Below are positions 47,121 to 57,138 of a stretch of DNA of 64,000 bases, piece by piece. The position numbers and the translations under genes are program-made. The stretch lies in contig NZ_CANBCQ010000002.1 in assembly GCF_947367125.1 (NCBI RefSeq), positions 30,697-94,696 on the forward strand, given 5' to 3'. Under the pieces are notes generated by a model that saw only the letters and a list, made by a program, of their open reading frames with translations, ran no database searches and was not told the origin of the DNA. This DNA is from an uncultured Lactobacillus sp. Its GTDB lineage: Bacteria; Bacillota; Bacilli; Lactobacillales; Lactobacillaceae. Within the stretch, counting starts at the first letter, position 1. Each line of letters opens with the position of its first letter.

Positions 47121-48956
47121 TTAACCTAAGATCCGTTTGAATTCAATAATCTTTTGAGTAATAGCAACAATTTCTTGCACATCTTTTTTGCGCTTAGCAT
47201 CCTGTAATTGATTTTGAAGCTCATTCAGCTGGAAATAGATGCTGCGCTTTTGCAATGCCCGAACATGCTCATTGATCTCTTGAATTGTAAAATCTTTTGG
47301 CATCTGTGCCATTTCAGCATCTACTATTATACCTTGAAGTTGCTCAGGAATAAAATCTAAGAATCCATCAATTTGTGGATTTTCATGAGTTTCTGCATAT
47401 TTTAACCAATCTTGAGCTAAAGTTTCAAAATCTTGATTAGGAAATTTAAACTTACCCTCCAGCATATATCTTTGTGCATCAGCCGAATGGATAAATAAAT
47501 ATAGCAACCTAGTCTGACTAGGATTCTTTTCAACTACAGTTTGCTCGGCCGGAACATCTTCATCACCAGGAAGCGGCACATCTGCTGGGGGTACATCTAC
47601 CGGATAATTAGAAAAATTCTTTTGCGTATTCCGGACATGATTGCGAGCACGATTATTTCTGCGTCTTTCCTTAGCTAGATTAGCTTTCAATGAAGCCGCT
47701 GATACACCAGCTGATTGAGCAAGTTTTTCAATATACATGTCTTGTTCAACCGGATTACGCACTTGAGCAATTTCTTTAACAGCTTCATCTAAATAAGTAA
47801 TTTTTTCCCGATCATTATTTAAATTATATTTCTGCTCTAATCTCTTTAAGAAAAAGTCAGTTGGAGTCAATGCACCATCTATTTCTTCACGGTACTTATC
47901 AACTCCATATTTTTTGACATACTCATCAGGATCAAGTTTTTCTGGTAAGACAACAATTCCTAAATTAAAATTGCCATCTTTATTAAACATCCGTGTAGCA
48001 CGTTCTTCAGCATGAACCCCAGGATCATCCCCATCATAATTGACGATGATATTGGGCGTGATACGCCTTAATAAATAAATTTGATCATCGGTCAAACTAG
48101 TTCCCATAGAAGCAATTCCAGATTTTACGCCTGCTTTATAAGCAGCAATTACATCCATGTAGCCTTCATATAAGACTAAGTGTCCTTCGCTGCGAGCAGC
48201 CTTCTTAGCCTCCGCAAAATGGAACAGTACTTTTGACTTAATAAAAATTTTAGTTTCAGGACTGTTCATATACTTTGCTTCAGTTTTATCATCTGAAATT
48301 CGTCTGCCAGAAAAACCAATAGTCTTCCCATTTTCATTATCTAATGGAAACATCAACCGATCGCGAAAACGATCATACAGTTGACCATCTCTTGCTTGGA
48401 CAAATAAACCACTCTGGGCCAAATCATTGTCCTGATAACCTTTATCACGTAAATAGGTAATCAAAACGTTATCAGCCTTAGGAGCATAACCAATTTTAAA
48501 ATGATCTAATATATCCTTCTCCAGTTCACGCTTTTTAGCGTATTGCATCCCCCGTTCCCCGGCTTTTGTCGTCAAAAGTACACGATGATAAAAGTCAACA
48601 GCATCTTGATGCATGCGCATAATTGGACTTAATTCTGTACTGCCAGCATGATTATATCCGCTTGGCATGGGAATATTAGCAAATTCAGCTACCCGCTCAA
48701 CACTTTCAGGAAAAGTTAAATTATCCTTATACATCAAGAATTTAAAAACATTTCCACCTTTACCACAGCCAAAGCACTTAAAAAATTGCTTATCTGCATT
48801 CACAGTAAACGATGGTGTTTTTTCTTGATGAAAAGGGCAAAGACCAATATAGTCTTTGCCTTTCTTCTCAAGTGAAACGTACTGACTGATAACATCAACA
48901 ATATTGACGCTAGTGCGGACTTCTGAGATAAACTCTTCAGGAATTCGTCCAGCCAT
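47121..48956 (-). CDS. dnaG: DNA primase DnaG
   Basis: Synthesises RNA primers for replication. Zinc-binding CHC2 domain with CPFHQEKTPSF and FKCFGCGKGGN (~40-66), TOPRIM core with YEGYMDVIAAYKAG and NYDGDDPG, and a C-terminal helicase-binding domain. The start at 48956 (MAGRIPEEF) has AAGGGTG upstream; the ATG three codons earlier would overlap that site. 611 aa. Confidence 0.95.
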   Translation of the reverse strand: MAGRIPEEFISEVRTSVNIVDVISQYVSLEKKGKDYIGLCPFHQEKTPSFTVNADKQFFKCFGCGKGGNVFKFLMYKDNLTFPESVERVAEFANIPMPSGYNHAGSTELSPIMRMHQDAVDFYHRVLLTTKAGERGMQYAKKRELEKDILDHFKIGYAPKADNVLITYLRDKGYQDNDLAQSGLFVQARDGQLYDRFRDRLMFPLDNENGKTIGFSGRRISDDKTEAKYMNSPETKIFIKSKVLFHFAEAKKAARSEGHLVLYEGYMDVIAAYKAGVKSGIASMGTSLTDDQIYLLRRITPNIIVNYDGDDPGVHAEERATRMFNKDGNFNLGIVVLPEKLDPDEYVKKYGVDKYREEIDGALTPTDFFLKRLEQKYNLNNDREKITYLDEAVKEIAQVRNPVEQDMYIEKLAQSAGVSAASLKANLAKERRRNNRARNHVRNTQKNFSNYPVDVPPADVPLPGDEDVPAEQTVVEKNPSQTRLLYLFIHSADAQRYMLEGKFKFPNQDFETLAQDWLKYAETHENPQIDGFLDFIPEQLQGIIVDAEMAQMPKDFTIQEINEHVRALQKRSIYFQLNELQNQLQDAKRKKDVQEIVAITQKIIEFKRILG

Positions 48957-48981
48957 GTGAATCACCCTTTTTCTATCTTAA

Positions 48982-51045
48982 TTACTTGATAACCAACTTG
49001 CTTAAGTCACCTAATCGATCAGCTAATTCGCTAATTGCATATAATTGTGCCAAACGATTATTCTTAACCTTCTCGTCCTTGGCCATAATCATGTTAGTTT
49101 CAAAGTATTGATCAATTACTGGTTGCAATTGAACGAAGCCTTGGTAAAGGTCGGCTAAACTGTCAATATCTTGCAAGTTTTGCACGCCAACATAAAGTTC
49201 TTTTTCACTATTATCGTCAAACAGACTTTCATCAACAGCAATGTTTTCCTTAAATTTAGCCTTCTTCAAGATGTTGTCAATTCTAGTCAAACTTTCAACC
49301 ACTGGCTTGAATTCTTCATCATCATGGTGCAATTGCAATACGTTAGCTGCTGCTAAAATTTGACTTGGATCTTGTTGACTTGAAGCAAGAACTGCATCAA
49401 CAATATCATACTTAAAGTCATTCTTTTGCAAATATTGCTTAACACGATCACGAATAAAGTCAGCAATTTCTTGGTCAGCATCACCCTTTGGCAACTTAGC
49501 TGGAGTAACACCGTTAAGCATGCTAATGATTTCTGGTAAAACTTCATTAAATGGTAATGACCATTTTTCATTAAGTAAAATTCTGACAATACCATAAGCA
49601 TAACGACGAAGTGCGTATGGGTCATTAGATGAAGTAGGAATCATTCCTGCACCAAAGAAAGTTACAATAGTATCAATCTTATCAGCAATTGATAAAAGTG
49701 AACCAACAGTAGTTTCTGGAAGTGGACCTTCAGCTGTTGCTGGCATGTAGTGTTCTTTAATAGCAACAGAAACTTCTTCATCTTCACCTGCAAGACGAGC
49801 ATAATGCATCCCCATTACACCTTGAAGTTCCGCAAATTCACCGACCATTTGGGTTACTAAGTCAAACTTGTACAATTCACTAGCACGGTCAAAGTCAGTT
49901 ACTACATTTTCTGGTAAATTCCAGCGTTTAGCTAGATAATCACCAATCATGCGTACACGTTGCATCTTTTCAGCCATTGAACCAATCTTATCATGGAATG
50001 AAACATCCTTAAGACGGTCAACAAAGTGGCTAAGTGGGTACTTGCGGTCTTCGTCATAGAAGAATTGTGCATCGTCCAAACGGGCAACCAAAACTTTTTC
50101 ATTACCTGAAATAACATTATCAAGGTAATCTTTATTTCCGTTACGAACAGCAATAAAGTGGTTGATTAACTTACCATCTTCGTCATAAACTTCAAAGTAT
50201 CTTTGATTATCCTTCATTGAAGTAATCAAAACTTCATCAGGAATTTGCAAGTACTTTTCATCAAATGAACCAGCAAAAACAGTTGGATATTCAACCAAGT
50301 AAGTAACTTCTTCAAGAAGGTCACGATCTGGTTTAACTTGCCAATGATTCTTCTTAACTAATTCGTCCATTTGACGAACAATCATATCTTTACGTTCATC
50401 TGCATTAGCAATTACAAATTGATCCTTTAAAGCATCTTCGTAATCATCCGCATTAGCCAACACAACAGAATCACCTAAGAAACGATGACCTTGAGTTTTA
50501 CGACTAGCAGTAATATCCAAAATCTTAACGGGAATTACATCACTGCCAAATAATGAAACAAGCCAGTGAATTGGACGAACAAACTCAAAATCATTTGAAT
50601 CCCAACGCATTTTAGTAGGGAAAGTCATCGCCTTAATGATATTGCTCATTCCGAGTAAAATATCGCTAGCCTTCTTACCTTCCTTTTGAACATGAACATA
50701 AGCGTATTCAGTACCCTTAAGTTCTTCAAAGTAAATGTCATCAGCAGTCATGCCTTGACCGCGAGCAAAACCTTGAGCTGCCTTAGTCCAATTACCATCT
50801 TGGTCTTGAGCAATTTTCTTAGCAGGACCCTTTTTTACTTCATCAATATCGTCTTGCTTTTCAGCTAAGTCTTCAACCAAAATAGTCAAACGACGTGGAG
50901 TTGAGAAAGTCTTAATATCCTTAAACTTCAGGCCATTTTCTTTTAAAAATTTTCTTGTTCTGTCAGCTAATTGTTTAACGCTACGTGGTACAACGTGAGC
51001 TGGCATTTCTTCAGTACCAATTTCAAATAAATAATCTTTAGCCAT
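48982..51045 (-). CDS. glyS: Glycyl-tRNA synthetase beta subunit
   Basis: Beta chain of the tetrameric GlyRS. Begins with the family sequence [13 protein letters not shown], contains FPTKMRW (~142) and [14 protein letters not shown], an HD-like mid region and a C-terminal DALR anticodon-binding part. 687 aa. The ATG lies 8 bases inside the end of glyQ, so the two subunits are coupled. Confidence 0.96.
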   Translation of the reverse strand: MAKDYLFEIGTEEMPAHVVPRSVKQLADRTRKFLKENGLKFKDIKTFSTPRRLTILVEDLAEKQDDIDEVKKGPAKKIAQDQDGNWTKAAQGFARGQGMTADDIYFEELKGTEYAYVHVQKEGKKASDILLGMSNIIKAMTFPTKMRWDSNDFEFVRPIHWLVSLFGSDVIPVKILDITASRKTQGHRFLGDSVVLANADDYEDALKDQFVIANADERKDMIVRQMDELVKKNHWQVKPDRDLLEEVTYLVEYPTVFAGSFDEKYLQIPDEVLITSMKDNQRYFEVYDEDGKLINHFIAVRNGNKDYLDNVISGNEKVLVARLDDAQFFYDEDRKYPLSHFVDRLKDVSFHDKIGSMAEKMQRVRMIGDYLAKRWNLPENVVTDFDRASELYKFDLVTQMVGEFAELQGVMGMHYARLAGEDEEVSVAIKEHYMPATAEGPLPETTVGSLLSIADKIDTIVTFFGAGMIPTSSNDPYALRRYAYGIVRILLNEKWSLPFNEVLPEIISMLNGVTPAKLPKGDADQEIADFIRDRVKQYLQKNDFKYDIVDAVLASSQQDPSQILAAANVLQLHHDDEEFKPVVESLTRIDNILKKAKFKENIAVDESLFDDNSEKELYVGVQNLQDIDSLADLYQGFVQLQPVIDQYFETNMIMAKDEKVKNNRLAQLYAISELADRLGDLSKLVIK

Positions 51046-51955
51046 TTTCTACCCCCGCCTTTTTGTCTTCTGCACTTTTAAGCAATGGGAAGCCACGTTT
51101 TTCACGTTCTTCGACAAACTTGACAGCAACTTCGTGAGCTAAGCTTCTAATTCTTGATAAGTAACCTGCACGTTCAGTAACTGAAACTGCGCCACGGGCA
51201 TCAAGCAAATTAAAGGTATGTGAACACTTCAAAATGTAATCATATGCTGGGTGAACCAAGTTCTTATCCAATAAACGCTTAGCAGTTGCTTCATAAATAT
51301 CAAAGAATTGAAGCAATTGTTCTTGATTTGATTCTTCAAAAGCATACTTAGAATGTTCATATTCTGGTTGTTTAAAGATGTCACGGTAAAGAATACCATT
51401 ACCCCATTCAAGATCAAAGACTGAGTTAACATCTTGAATATATGAAGCAAGTCGTTCAACACCGTAAGTAATTTCGCTCATGGTTGGTTTAACATCTAAT
51501 TCACCAACAACTTGGAAGTATGTAAATTGGCTGACTTCCATACCGTCAAGCCATACTTCCCAACCAACACCAGCACAGCCCATAGATGGGTTAGCCCAGT
51601 TATCTTCAACGAAACGAATATCGTGTTCCAAAGGGTCGATACCTAAAACCTTCAAACTGTCTAAGTAATATTGTTGAATATCCTTAGGAGCCGGCTTAAT
51701 AACAACTTGGAATTGGTGGTGTTGGAATAACCGGTTAGGGTTTTCACCATAACGACCATCTGCAGGTCTTCTAGAAGGCTCTACATAACAAGCTGCCCAT
51801 GGTTCTGGACCAACTGCACGAAGAAAAGTGTAAGGACTCATCGTACCTGCACCCTTTTCAACATCATATGAAGGCATAATCATACAACCTTTGGAGGACC
51901 AGAATTGTTCCAGCTTAAAGATCATATTCTGAATGTTTAATTTCTTATCTGCCAT
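51038..51955 (-). CDS. glyQ: Glycyl-tRNA synthetase alpha subunit
   Basis: Catalytic alpha chain of GlyRS. Typical blocks: [35 protein letters not shown] and [15 protein letters not shown]. Start at 51955, just after a GGAGGAGAATTAAGG ribosome site; a frame running 16 codons further up enters the T-box terminator and is not used. 305 aa. Expression is controlled by the T-box leader upstream. Confidence 0.96.
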   Translation of the reverse strand: MADKKLNIQNMIFKLEQFWSSKGCMIMPSYDVEKGAGTMSPYTFLRAVGPEPWAACYVEPSRRPADGRYGENPNRLFQHHQFQVVIKPAPKDIQQYYLDSLKVLGIDPLEHDIRFVEDNWANPSMGCAGVGWEVWLDGMEVSQFTYFQVVGELDVKPTMSEITYGVERLASYIQDVNSVFDLEWGNGILYRDIFKQPEYEHSKYAFEESNQEQLLQFFDIYEATAKRLLDKNLVHPAYDYILKCSHTFNLLDARGAVSVTERAGYLSRIRSLAHEVAVKFVEEREKRGFPLLKSAEDKKAGVENG

Positions 51956-51984
51956 TTTCCTTAATTCTCCTCCTGCGCTAGGCC

Positions 51985-52172
51985 ATAAAAAAAGCCTATG
52001 CAAAATTTTGCATAGGGACGAAATATATATCGCGGTTCCACCCTAATTCAGGAAGTATCCTTCCTGCTCTTAATTGAACATATGACTAGAGGCGCCTTTT
52101 CCTAGATGTCCTCGCACCAATCGACATTCGCTGAACTAGTACTTTTCTTAAATCCTCATCATTGTCAAATAC
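51985..52172 (-). promoter_or_regulatory. Glycine T-box riboswitch leader of glyQS
   Basis: Leader RNA that senses uncharged tRNA-Gly. The T-box sequence AGGGTGGAACCGCG lies at 52044-52031 and is followed by a terminator hairpin (51995-52016, CCTATGCAAAA / TTTTGCATAGG, T7 tail). Upstream, a Stem I-like helix closes with ACTAG / CTAGT, contains an ATGTC / GACAT arm, and offers GGC at 52096-52094 in an unpaired 3' side, which fits the glycine specifier codon. A TGTTAAAAT extended -10 lies at 52179-52187. Uncharged tRNA would stabilise the antiterminator and switch glyQS on. Confidence 0.92.
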
Positions 52173-52219
52173 GTTCTCATTTTAACACATGGTTTAAGCT
52201 AAAACCAGATTTTTGCCAA

Positions 52220-52972
52220 CTAAAAAAGTTTTAATTCATCCAAAAATTTCTTTGTCTTTAAATTCAGATCAATCGTCTCACGATAAATGCGATCGATTGC
52301 CTTTCGAGTAGCAGCTTTAGTTTCCTCGCTTATTTTAATATTGCCTAATCGGTCAATCGGTAATAAACCAATTGTTCTAAGGACAGCAGTCTCTTTGGGC
52401 TTTAAATGCATCCTGCTAGTCACTACACTAAAATGATTGCTACAAATAACTCCACCCATTTTAATCGAATAATCAAAAATACCTTTTTCTTTACCACAAA
52501 TAACACAATGCTTTAGCTGTGGCTCAACACCATATGCTGCTAACATTTTCATCTGCACAATTTGTGTAATCATTTCTGCATCAACGCCACTATCTATTTT
52601 TTTCAAAGCAAATAATGCCAAATCATAATATTTACCAATTGGCTGATATTCTACAAAGGCGTGATCAATTAAATCAAAAACAAAAGAAATATAAGCATTC
52701 TTGGTTAAATCACGATACAAGCCATCAAACTGCTTTGCCTCTTTATATGTACGTAAATTGCTCAGACCTTTTCCGCTTGTATAAATTACGTAAGTGCCAA
52801 TAGAGAAATTCAACGTTGCTGCACTTAATCGTGATTTAGGTCTCAGGGCTCCTTTAACAATCAGAGTCATAATTCCATCTTGTTTAGTCATAATTTTGGC
52901 TAATAAATCTGCTTCCTTATATTTCTGCCTTTTAAAGATAATACCCTGAACTTCTTTTAGTTCACGTGCCAT
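52220..52972 (-). CDS. recO: DNA repair protein RecO
   Basis: Recombination mediator that helps load RecA with RecR. N-terminal OB-fold ([18 protein letters not shown] start), helical C-terminal part with the C-V-I-C-G-K and I-C-S-N-H cysteine pairs (~148-173) that bind zinc. 250 aa. Ribosome site AAAGGAG. Normally follows era directly in Firmicutes; here a CRISPR array and two gene remnants lie between. Confidence 0.92.
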   Translation of the reverse strand: MARELKEVQGIIFKRQKYKEADLLAKIMTKQDGIMTLIVKGALRPKSRLSAATLNFSIGTYVIYTSGKGLSNLRTYKEAKQFDGLYRDLTKNAYISFVFDLIDHAFVEYQPIGKYYDLALFALKKIDSGVDAEMITQIVQMKMLAAYGVEPQLKHCVICGKEKGIFDYSIKMGGVICSNHFSVVTSRMHLKPKETAVLRTIGLLPIDRLGNIKISEETKAATRKAIDRIYRETIDLNLKTKKFLDELKLF

Positions 52973-53102
52973 ATCATGACTCCTTTAGTATTTAAAACTT
53001 TTCTACTAGCTTTCTTAATGAAAAATAGCGCATTACCCATATTCACATAATTATGGAAGAAGCCTAATGACTCAATACAAACCAAAGGCAATGGTTAATG
53101 AA

Positions 53103-53232
53103 TTATTTATTTTTTCTTGGATCTTTAACACCTATAATAGCTTCCATGCCTTCAGTAGTAACCACCCATTGCTTGCCAAATTTTCGAAGCTTCTTGTGCG
53201 TCCATAATATCTGAACTATTTAAATCAATCAT
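53103..53232 (-). pseudogene. Remnant of a small helix-turn-helix gene
   Basis: Two frames are needed. The front reads MIDLNSSDIMDAQEASKIW and the back, in another frame, KLRKFGKQWVVTTEGMEAI then GVKDPRKNK. The K-x-W-V-V-T-x-E-G-M piece is known to me from short lactobacillus helix-turn-helix (antitoxin-like) proteins; the middle has been lost by deletion. It follows the broken lysine-rich ORF on the same strand with 39 bases between, so the two may once have formed a two-gene cassette. Confidence 0.5.
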
Positions 53233-53271
53233 TAAAAATTACAATTATTCATGCAGCGTTTTCTACCACAA

Positions 53272-53444
53272 TCAATCTTTTCCGTGTTTTCTTTGCCCAA
53301 AGTGCTTTTTAATTTGTTCAAGGTCCTCTGTGGTAGCTTCTTTCAAAATAAAATTTTTAGTAACCTATTTAAATACTGTTTTCGAATTTTGTTTTTGGTA
53401 TCCCACTTTTTAGTCGTCTTTTTTTGTGCTTCACTAACTGTCAT
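53272..53444 (-). pseudogene. Broken copy of the small lysine-rich ORF found intact at 63133-63312
   Basis: The first frame reads MTVSEAQKKTTKKWDTKNK and stops early; a second frame gives TKNFILKEATTEDLEQIKK. Aligned with the intact 59-residue protein at 63133-63312 (KKWDDKNK, TKSFIL, TAEDLEQIEK) it lacks about 7 nt in the middle, which shifts the frame. It starts 219 bases beyond the leader-distal end of the CRISPR array, on the array's own transcription strand. Confidence 0.65.
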
Positions 53445-53663
53445 TTTACTTCACCAACCCTACAATAAAAAAATTACTACTGCAACAATAAATATTCCAA
53501 GAGCAGCTCTGTTGATTATTTTAGTTGTCTTTGCATATTTTCTTTCATTTTTTCTGCCAACTATTAAAAAATTCTTTTTGCTTTTTAGAAGCCTGAGATT
53601 TTAAAATTTTTCCTTGTGGTCTCGTATAATTACATTCATGATTTCTTCAGGAATCCCAATATA

Positions 53664-53936
53664 GCAACACCTCCACATACGTGGAGAATACTGCTGGATC
53701 ATACCCAGCTCGCCCATCATCTTAGGATCACCTCCACATACGTGGAGAATACTGATCAGGAATAGCAACAACCGCTTCCAACAAGGGATCACCTCCACAT
53801 ACGTGGAGAAATACATTAGCATCTTTTGGGTGGTCGTCAGTAATTGGGGATCACCTCCACATACGTGGAGAATACGTGAGCTACCGTGTGATCTATATGT
53901 ACAATTTGGGATCACCTCCACATACGTGGAGAATAC
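53664..53936 (-). CRISPR. Type I-E CRISPR array, 5 repeats and 4 spacers
   Basis: Repeats of 28 nt at 53664-53691, 53725-53752, 53786-53814, 53848-53875 and 53909-53936. In the likely transcription direction (minus) the repeat begins GTATTCTCCACGTATGTGG and ends AGGTGATCC, with an inverted repeat CTCCAC/GTGGAG; this is the acidophilus/helveticus type I-E form. The four spacers are all 33 nt. The repeat at 53664 has a worn 3' end (minus sense GTTGC for GATCC), as expected for the leader-distal terminal repeat. The repeat at 53786 has one extra A (GAGAAATAC). An AT-rich leader follows on the right. No cas gene is adjacent; the array separates recO from era. Confidence 0.95.
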
Positions 53937-54100
53937 AGTAAACAAATCCTGATATAACAACAATCACAAAATGATAGATCCCAAAATTTCATCACTTTGT
54001 CATTACTATTGTATCTATTTTAATTCCATTAGTCACAAAACAACAGAATTTTCTTGTCTCCCTAAATATACAAAAAAGACGTCATCTTTCGACAACGCTT
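53937..54100 (-). promoter_or_regulatory. Leader of the era-recO CRISPR array
   Basis: AT-rich region starting AGTAAACAAATCC directly beside the last repeat, the same 13 bases that flank the single repeat at 59648. Farther on both have a TTTCATCA-x-TTTG stretch. By position it holds the promoter and integration signals. Right boundary not determined; era ends at 54118. Confidence 0.65.
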
Positions 54101-54117
54101 ATACAACAGTAATTCAA

Positions 54118-55020
54118 CTAAAGTTCTTTTTTGTCATAGCCTATTCGCTTTAAAAAGTTAGGGTCAGAACGCCAGTTATGTTGGACCTTAACCCAAAGAC
54201 GCAAGTTGACCTTTTCACCAAGCAATCTTTCAATCTCTTGACGTGAATTAATCCCAATTTGCTTGAGCATCTTACCGCCCTTACCAATAATAATGCCTTT
54301 TTGACCATCTTTCTCAACATAGATAGTCGCTTCAATCAAGAGTTTGCCATTTTGATGAGTATTCATATGATCAACTGCAACAGCAGTAGCATGTGGCACT
54401 TCTTGTGAAGTCAGTCGCAGAATTTGTTCACGAATCAACTCAGCTACCACAAAATATTCGGGCCGATCTGTGATCTGATCAGCACCATAATATTGTGGGC
54501 CCACTGGCAAATACTCCTTAATTGTTTTAAGCAGATCTTCAATCCCAATTCCCTGAGTAGCAGAAATCGGTAGTATTTCTTTAAAGCCCTCAAGTTTGTG
54601 GTATGAATCCATAATTGGCAAAAGCTTATTAGGATGAATATCATCAACTTTATTAATTACTAAAAAAACAGGAACTTTTACTTCTTTTAACAAGTTGGCA
54701 ATGTATTGATCACCCTTACCCATTTCCTCAGGTTCAACCATGAATAAAACCAAATCAACATCATTCAAACTAGATACACTAGCTTTATCCATATAGTCGT
54801 CAAGTTTTGAATGAGGCTTAAAGATACCTGGCGTATCTACAAAAACAACTTGCATTTCATCTGAAGTATAAATACCCGAAATGCGATTACGAGTCGTTTG
54901 TGGTTTATTAGACGTGATGGCAACTTTTTGACCAACTAAATAGTTCATTAAAGTTGATTTTCCAACATTAGGACGACCAACTAAAGCAACAAAGCCAGAC
55001 TTAAACTCTTTTTCTTCCAT
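54118..55020 (-). CDS. era: Ribosome-assembly GTPase Era
   Basis: GTPase that binds the 3' end of 16S rRNA. G1 GRPNVGKST (~15-23), G3 DTPG (~62), G4 NKVD (~122), and a C-terminal KH domain with [11 protein letters not shown] and the final [12 protein letters not shown]. 300 aa. Its stop overlaps nothing; the ybeY stop and this ATG are adjacent. No terminator is seen before the CRISPR leader, so era transcripts may run into the array. Confidence 0.96.
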   Translation of the reverse strand: MEEKEFKSGFVALVGRPNVGKSTLMNYLVGQKVAITSNKPQTTRNRISGIYTSDEMQVVFVDTPGIFKPHSKLDDYMDKASVSSLNDVDLVLFMVEPEEMGKGDQYIANLLKEVKVPVFLVINKVDDIHPNKLLPIMDSYHKLEGFKEILPISATQGIGIEDLLKTIKEYLPVGPQYYGADQITDRPEYFVVAELIREQILRLTSQEVPHATAVAVDHMNTHQNGKLLIEATIYVEKDGQKGIIIGKGGKMLKQIGINSRQEIERLLGEKVNLRLWVKVQHNWRSDPNFLKRIGYDKKEL

Positions 55021-55545
55021 TTATTTACCTCTGCCTTCATCTAATTGATCAGGATACAATGGCAAACCATAATCTTCTAACACTTTTCCTTGAATACCAA
55101 ACATTTCTTTGGCCTCATCCGGCTTAATGTGGTCGTAGCCGTTTAAATGTAAAAAGCCATGGACTATTGTATATCCAAATTCTCGATCAAAACCTGTACC
55201 ATACTCTTTACTGTGACGCTTAATCACACTAGGACACATAAATAGATCACCGATATCCTCTTGAAAGTCTGGATCATCTGCAAATGCTGCCAAATCAATT
55301 GAATCCTCACCATCTTCAATTGCAAAGGAAATTACATCAGTAGGACGGTCTTTGTCACGGTACTTTAAATTAATTTCATGACTACGATCTTCATCAACAA
55401 AGTTAATACTCATCTCTAAGTTGTTATCTTTGCCAATTTCCTTTTTAGCTAGTAGCAAAAGTTTCATAATCCAGTCTTGCCAGTTACGCTTTTCATCATC
55501 TAAAAAGCCAACTTCATCATTATAAGTAATATCAATTGGATCCAT
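55021..55545 (-). CDS. ybeY: rRNA maturation endoribonuclease YbeY
   Basis: Zinc endoribonuclease for 16S rRNA 3' processing and ribosome quality control. The zinc motif HGFLHLNGYDH (~129-139) is intact, and RDKDRPTDVISFA is the second family block. 174 aa. Two bases after phoH, in the conserved phoH-ybeY-era order (dgkA and cdd, often in between, are missing). Confidence 0.94.
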   Translation of the reverse strand: MDPIDITYNDEVGFLDDEKRNWQDWIMKLLLLAKKEIGKDNNLEMSINFVDEDRSHEINLKYRDKDRPTDVISFAIEDGEDSIDLAAFADDPDFQEDIGDLFMCPSVIKRHSKEYGTGFDREFGYTIVHGFLHLNGYDHIKPDEAKEMFGIQGKVLEDYGLPLYPDQLDEGRGK

Positions 55546-55547
55546 TT

Positions 55548-56507
55548 TTAGTGTTTAATGTCCTCTTTTTCATAAGCAGTAATAATTTTCGCAACTACAG
55601 GGTGACGAACAACATCATTAGCAGAAAAGTTGATAAATTTAATCTGATCGATATTCTTCAAGATATGTCTAGCATCGATTAACCCGCTATGCTGTCGACC
55701 GGGTAAATCAACCTGTGTCATATCACCGTTTACGACCATCTTAGAATTAAATCCAAGTCTAGTCAAAAACATCTTCATCTGGGCATCTGTAGTGTTCTGG
55801 GCTTCATCAAGAATTACAAAAGCGTCATCTAAAGTTCGTCCACGCATATAAGCAAGTGGTGCAACTTCAATTACGCCTCGTTCCATCAAACGGTCAGTCG
55901 TATTAGTCCCAAGAATAGCATACAAAGAGTCATAAATTGGTCTCAAATATGGATCAACTTTTTCTTTCAAGTCACCAGGTAAAAATCCAAGTGATTCACC
56001 AGCTTCAACAGCTGGTCTAGTCAAAATGATTCGAGAAACTTCTCCCTTCTTAAAGGCGGCGATTGCACAAACCACTGCTAAGAATGTTTTCCCCGTTCCA
56101 GCTGGTCCTATTCCAAAGACAACATCAGATTTATCAATAGCTTCGACATAACGCTTTTGTCCCATATTCTTGACTCTGATAGGTCTACCTTTAGCATCCC
56201 TAATCAAAACCTTTTTATATAGGTCTGCAAAGTACTCTGTGGTACCCTTGTCAGCCATCTTCATCGCACTTACTGTGTCGGGCGCACCGATGTTAACACC
56301 AGTATTCACAACACTATCGAGTGCCTTTAAAACAGCAACTACCTTCTTGATCTTCTCTTCATCGTCTCCTGCAATGACAATTTCATTACCGACATCTGAC
56401 ACAGAAAGATCATAACCTTCAGAAAGAAGCTTTAAATTTCCGTCATTAACTCCAACTAGTTTTTGAATATTTTCTGGTCTTTGAGGTGTAAAAGTTGTTT
56501 GAGCCAA
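55548..56507 (-). CDS. phoH: PhoH-like ATPase
   Basis: Cytosolic P-loop ATPase, thought to act on RNA with YbeY. KH-like N-terminal part (~15-95), Walker A GPAGTGKTFLAV (~139-150), VEAGESLGFLPGDL, and FVILDEAQNT as Walker B. 319 aa, full length. Confidence 0.93.
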   Translation of the reverse strand: MAQTTFTPQRPENIQKLVGVNDGNLKLLSEGYDLSVSDVGNEIVIAGDDEEKIKKVVAVLKALDSVVNTGVNIGAPDTVSAMKMADKGTTEYFADLYKKVLIRDAKGRPIRVKNMGQKRYVEAIDKSDVVFGIGPAGTGKTFLAVVCAIAAFKKGEVSRIILTRPAVEAGESLGFLPGDLKEKVDPYLRPIYDSLYAILGTNTTDRLMERGVIEVAPLAYMRGRTLDDAFVILDEAQNTTDAQMKMFLTRLGFNSKMVVNGDMTQVDLPGRQHSGLIDARHILKNIDQIKFINFSANDVVRHPVVAKIITAYEKEDIKH

Positions 56508-56532
56508 ATAGACCCGCTCCTTCTTGTTACTA

Positions 56533-56976
56533 CTAATTTAGCTGATCACGAACTGCTTGTGAAGCGGCCTTGCCATCGGCACGTCCCTTAATCTTTGGCA
56601 TTAAAGCTTTCATTACCTTACCAAAGTCAGACTTACCTTTAGCACCAACTTCATCAATTGTTTCCTTAACAGCTGCTTTAAGTTCATCCTGATTCATTTG
56701 CTTAGGCATGTACTTTTCTACAACTGCTAATTCTTTTTTGGTTTCTTCAGCTAAATCATCACGATTAGCCTTAATAAATTCGTCAATCGATTCTTCTCTT
56801 TGCTTCTTTTCACGATTAAGAACAGTTAATTCTTCATCTGGAGTTAAATCGTGTCCTGCTTTAATTTTTTCATTCATTAAGGCCGATTTGATCATCCGGA
56901 CAGTATTAAGGGTTGTCTTGTCGTGATTCTTCATAGCTGATTTCATATCAGCCATGATTTGATCTGACAAACTCAT
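56533..56976 (-). CDS. yqeY: GatB/YqeY-domain protein
   Basis: 147-aa cytosolic protein of the YqeY family, made of a helical YqeY domain similar to the C-terminal tRNA-binding part of GatB. Typical blocks: TLNTVRMIKSALMNEKI, LNREKKQREESIDEF and GKVMKALMPKIKGRADG. Exact function unknown; may act with tRNA. Sits between rpsU and phoH as in B. subtilis. Confidence 0.9.
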   Translation of the reverse strand: MSLSDQIMADMKSAMKNHDKTTLNTVRMIKSALMNEKIKAGHDLTPDEELTVLNREKKQREESIDEFIKANRDDLAEETKKELAVVEKYMPKQMNQDELKAAVKETIDEVGAKGKSDFGKVMKALMPKIKGRADGKAASQAVRDQLN

Positions 56977-57090
56977 CTAATATCCTTCTTTCTATTAAAA
57001 ACCCAATAGTATTATAACAAACTATGTTCCTAACTAAAATAAAACTAACAAATATTTACTTAACATAATCTAAATTATGCCTAAAAAGAC

Positions 57091-57126
57091 AAAAAAAGAA
57101 AAGCTACCCAAAGATTAGGTAGCTTT
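57091..57126 (-). terminator. Terminator after rpsU
   Basis: Stem AAAGCTACC / GGTAGCTTT with a 9-base loop, T-rich tail (TTTTCTTTTTTT) on the minus strand. It probably allows only part of transcription into yqeY, which has its own start. Confidence 0.8.
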
Positions 57127-57138
57127 CTCAGTAGTTTA

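Noticed and set aside
53251..53604. 117-codon hydrophobic frame on the plus strand
   Set aside because: Antisense of the small lysine-rich pseudogene and AT-rich flank; no ribosome site and no family resemblance.
53655..53672. Similarity of ATAGCAACA beside the terminal repeat to part of a spacer (53763-53771)
   Set aside because: Only nine bases; expected by chance in AT-rich DNA and no structural reason.
53601..53963. Open frame with repeated HVCGGDP-like units
   Set aside because: It is the CRISPR array read in one frame; the repeat sequence gives the recurring peptide. Not a gene.
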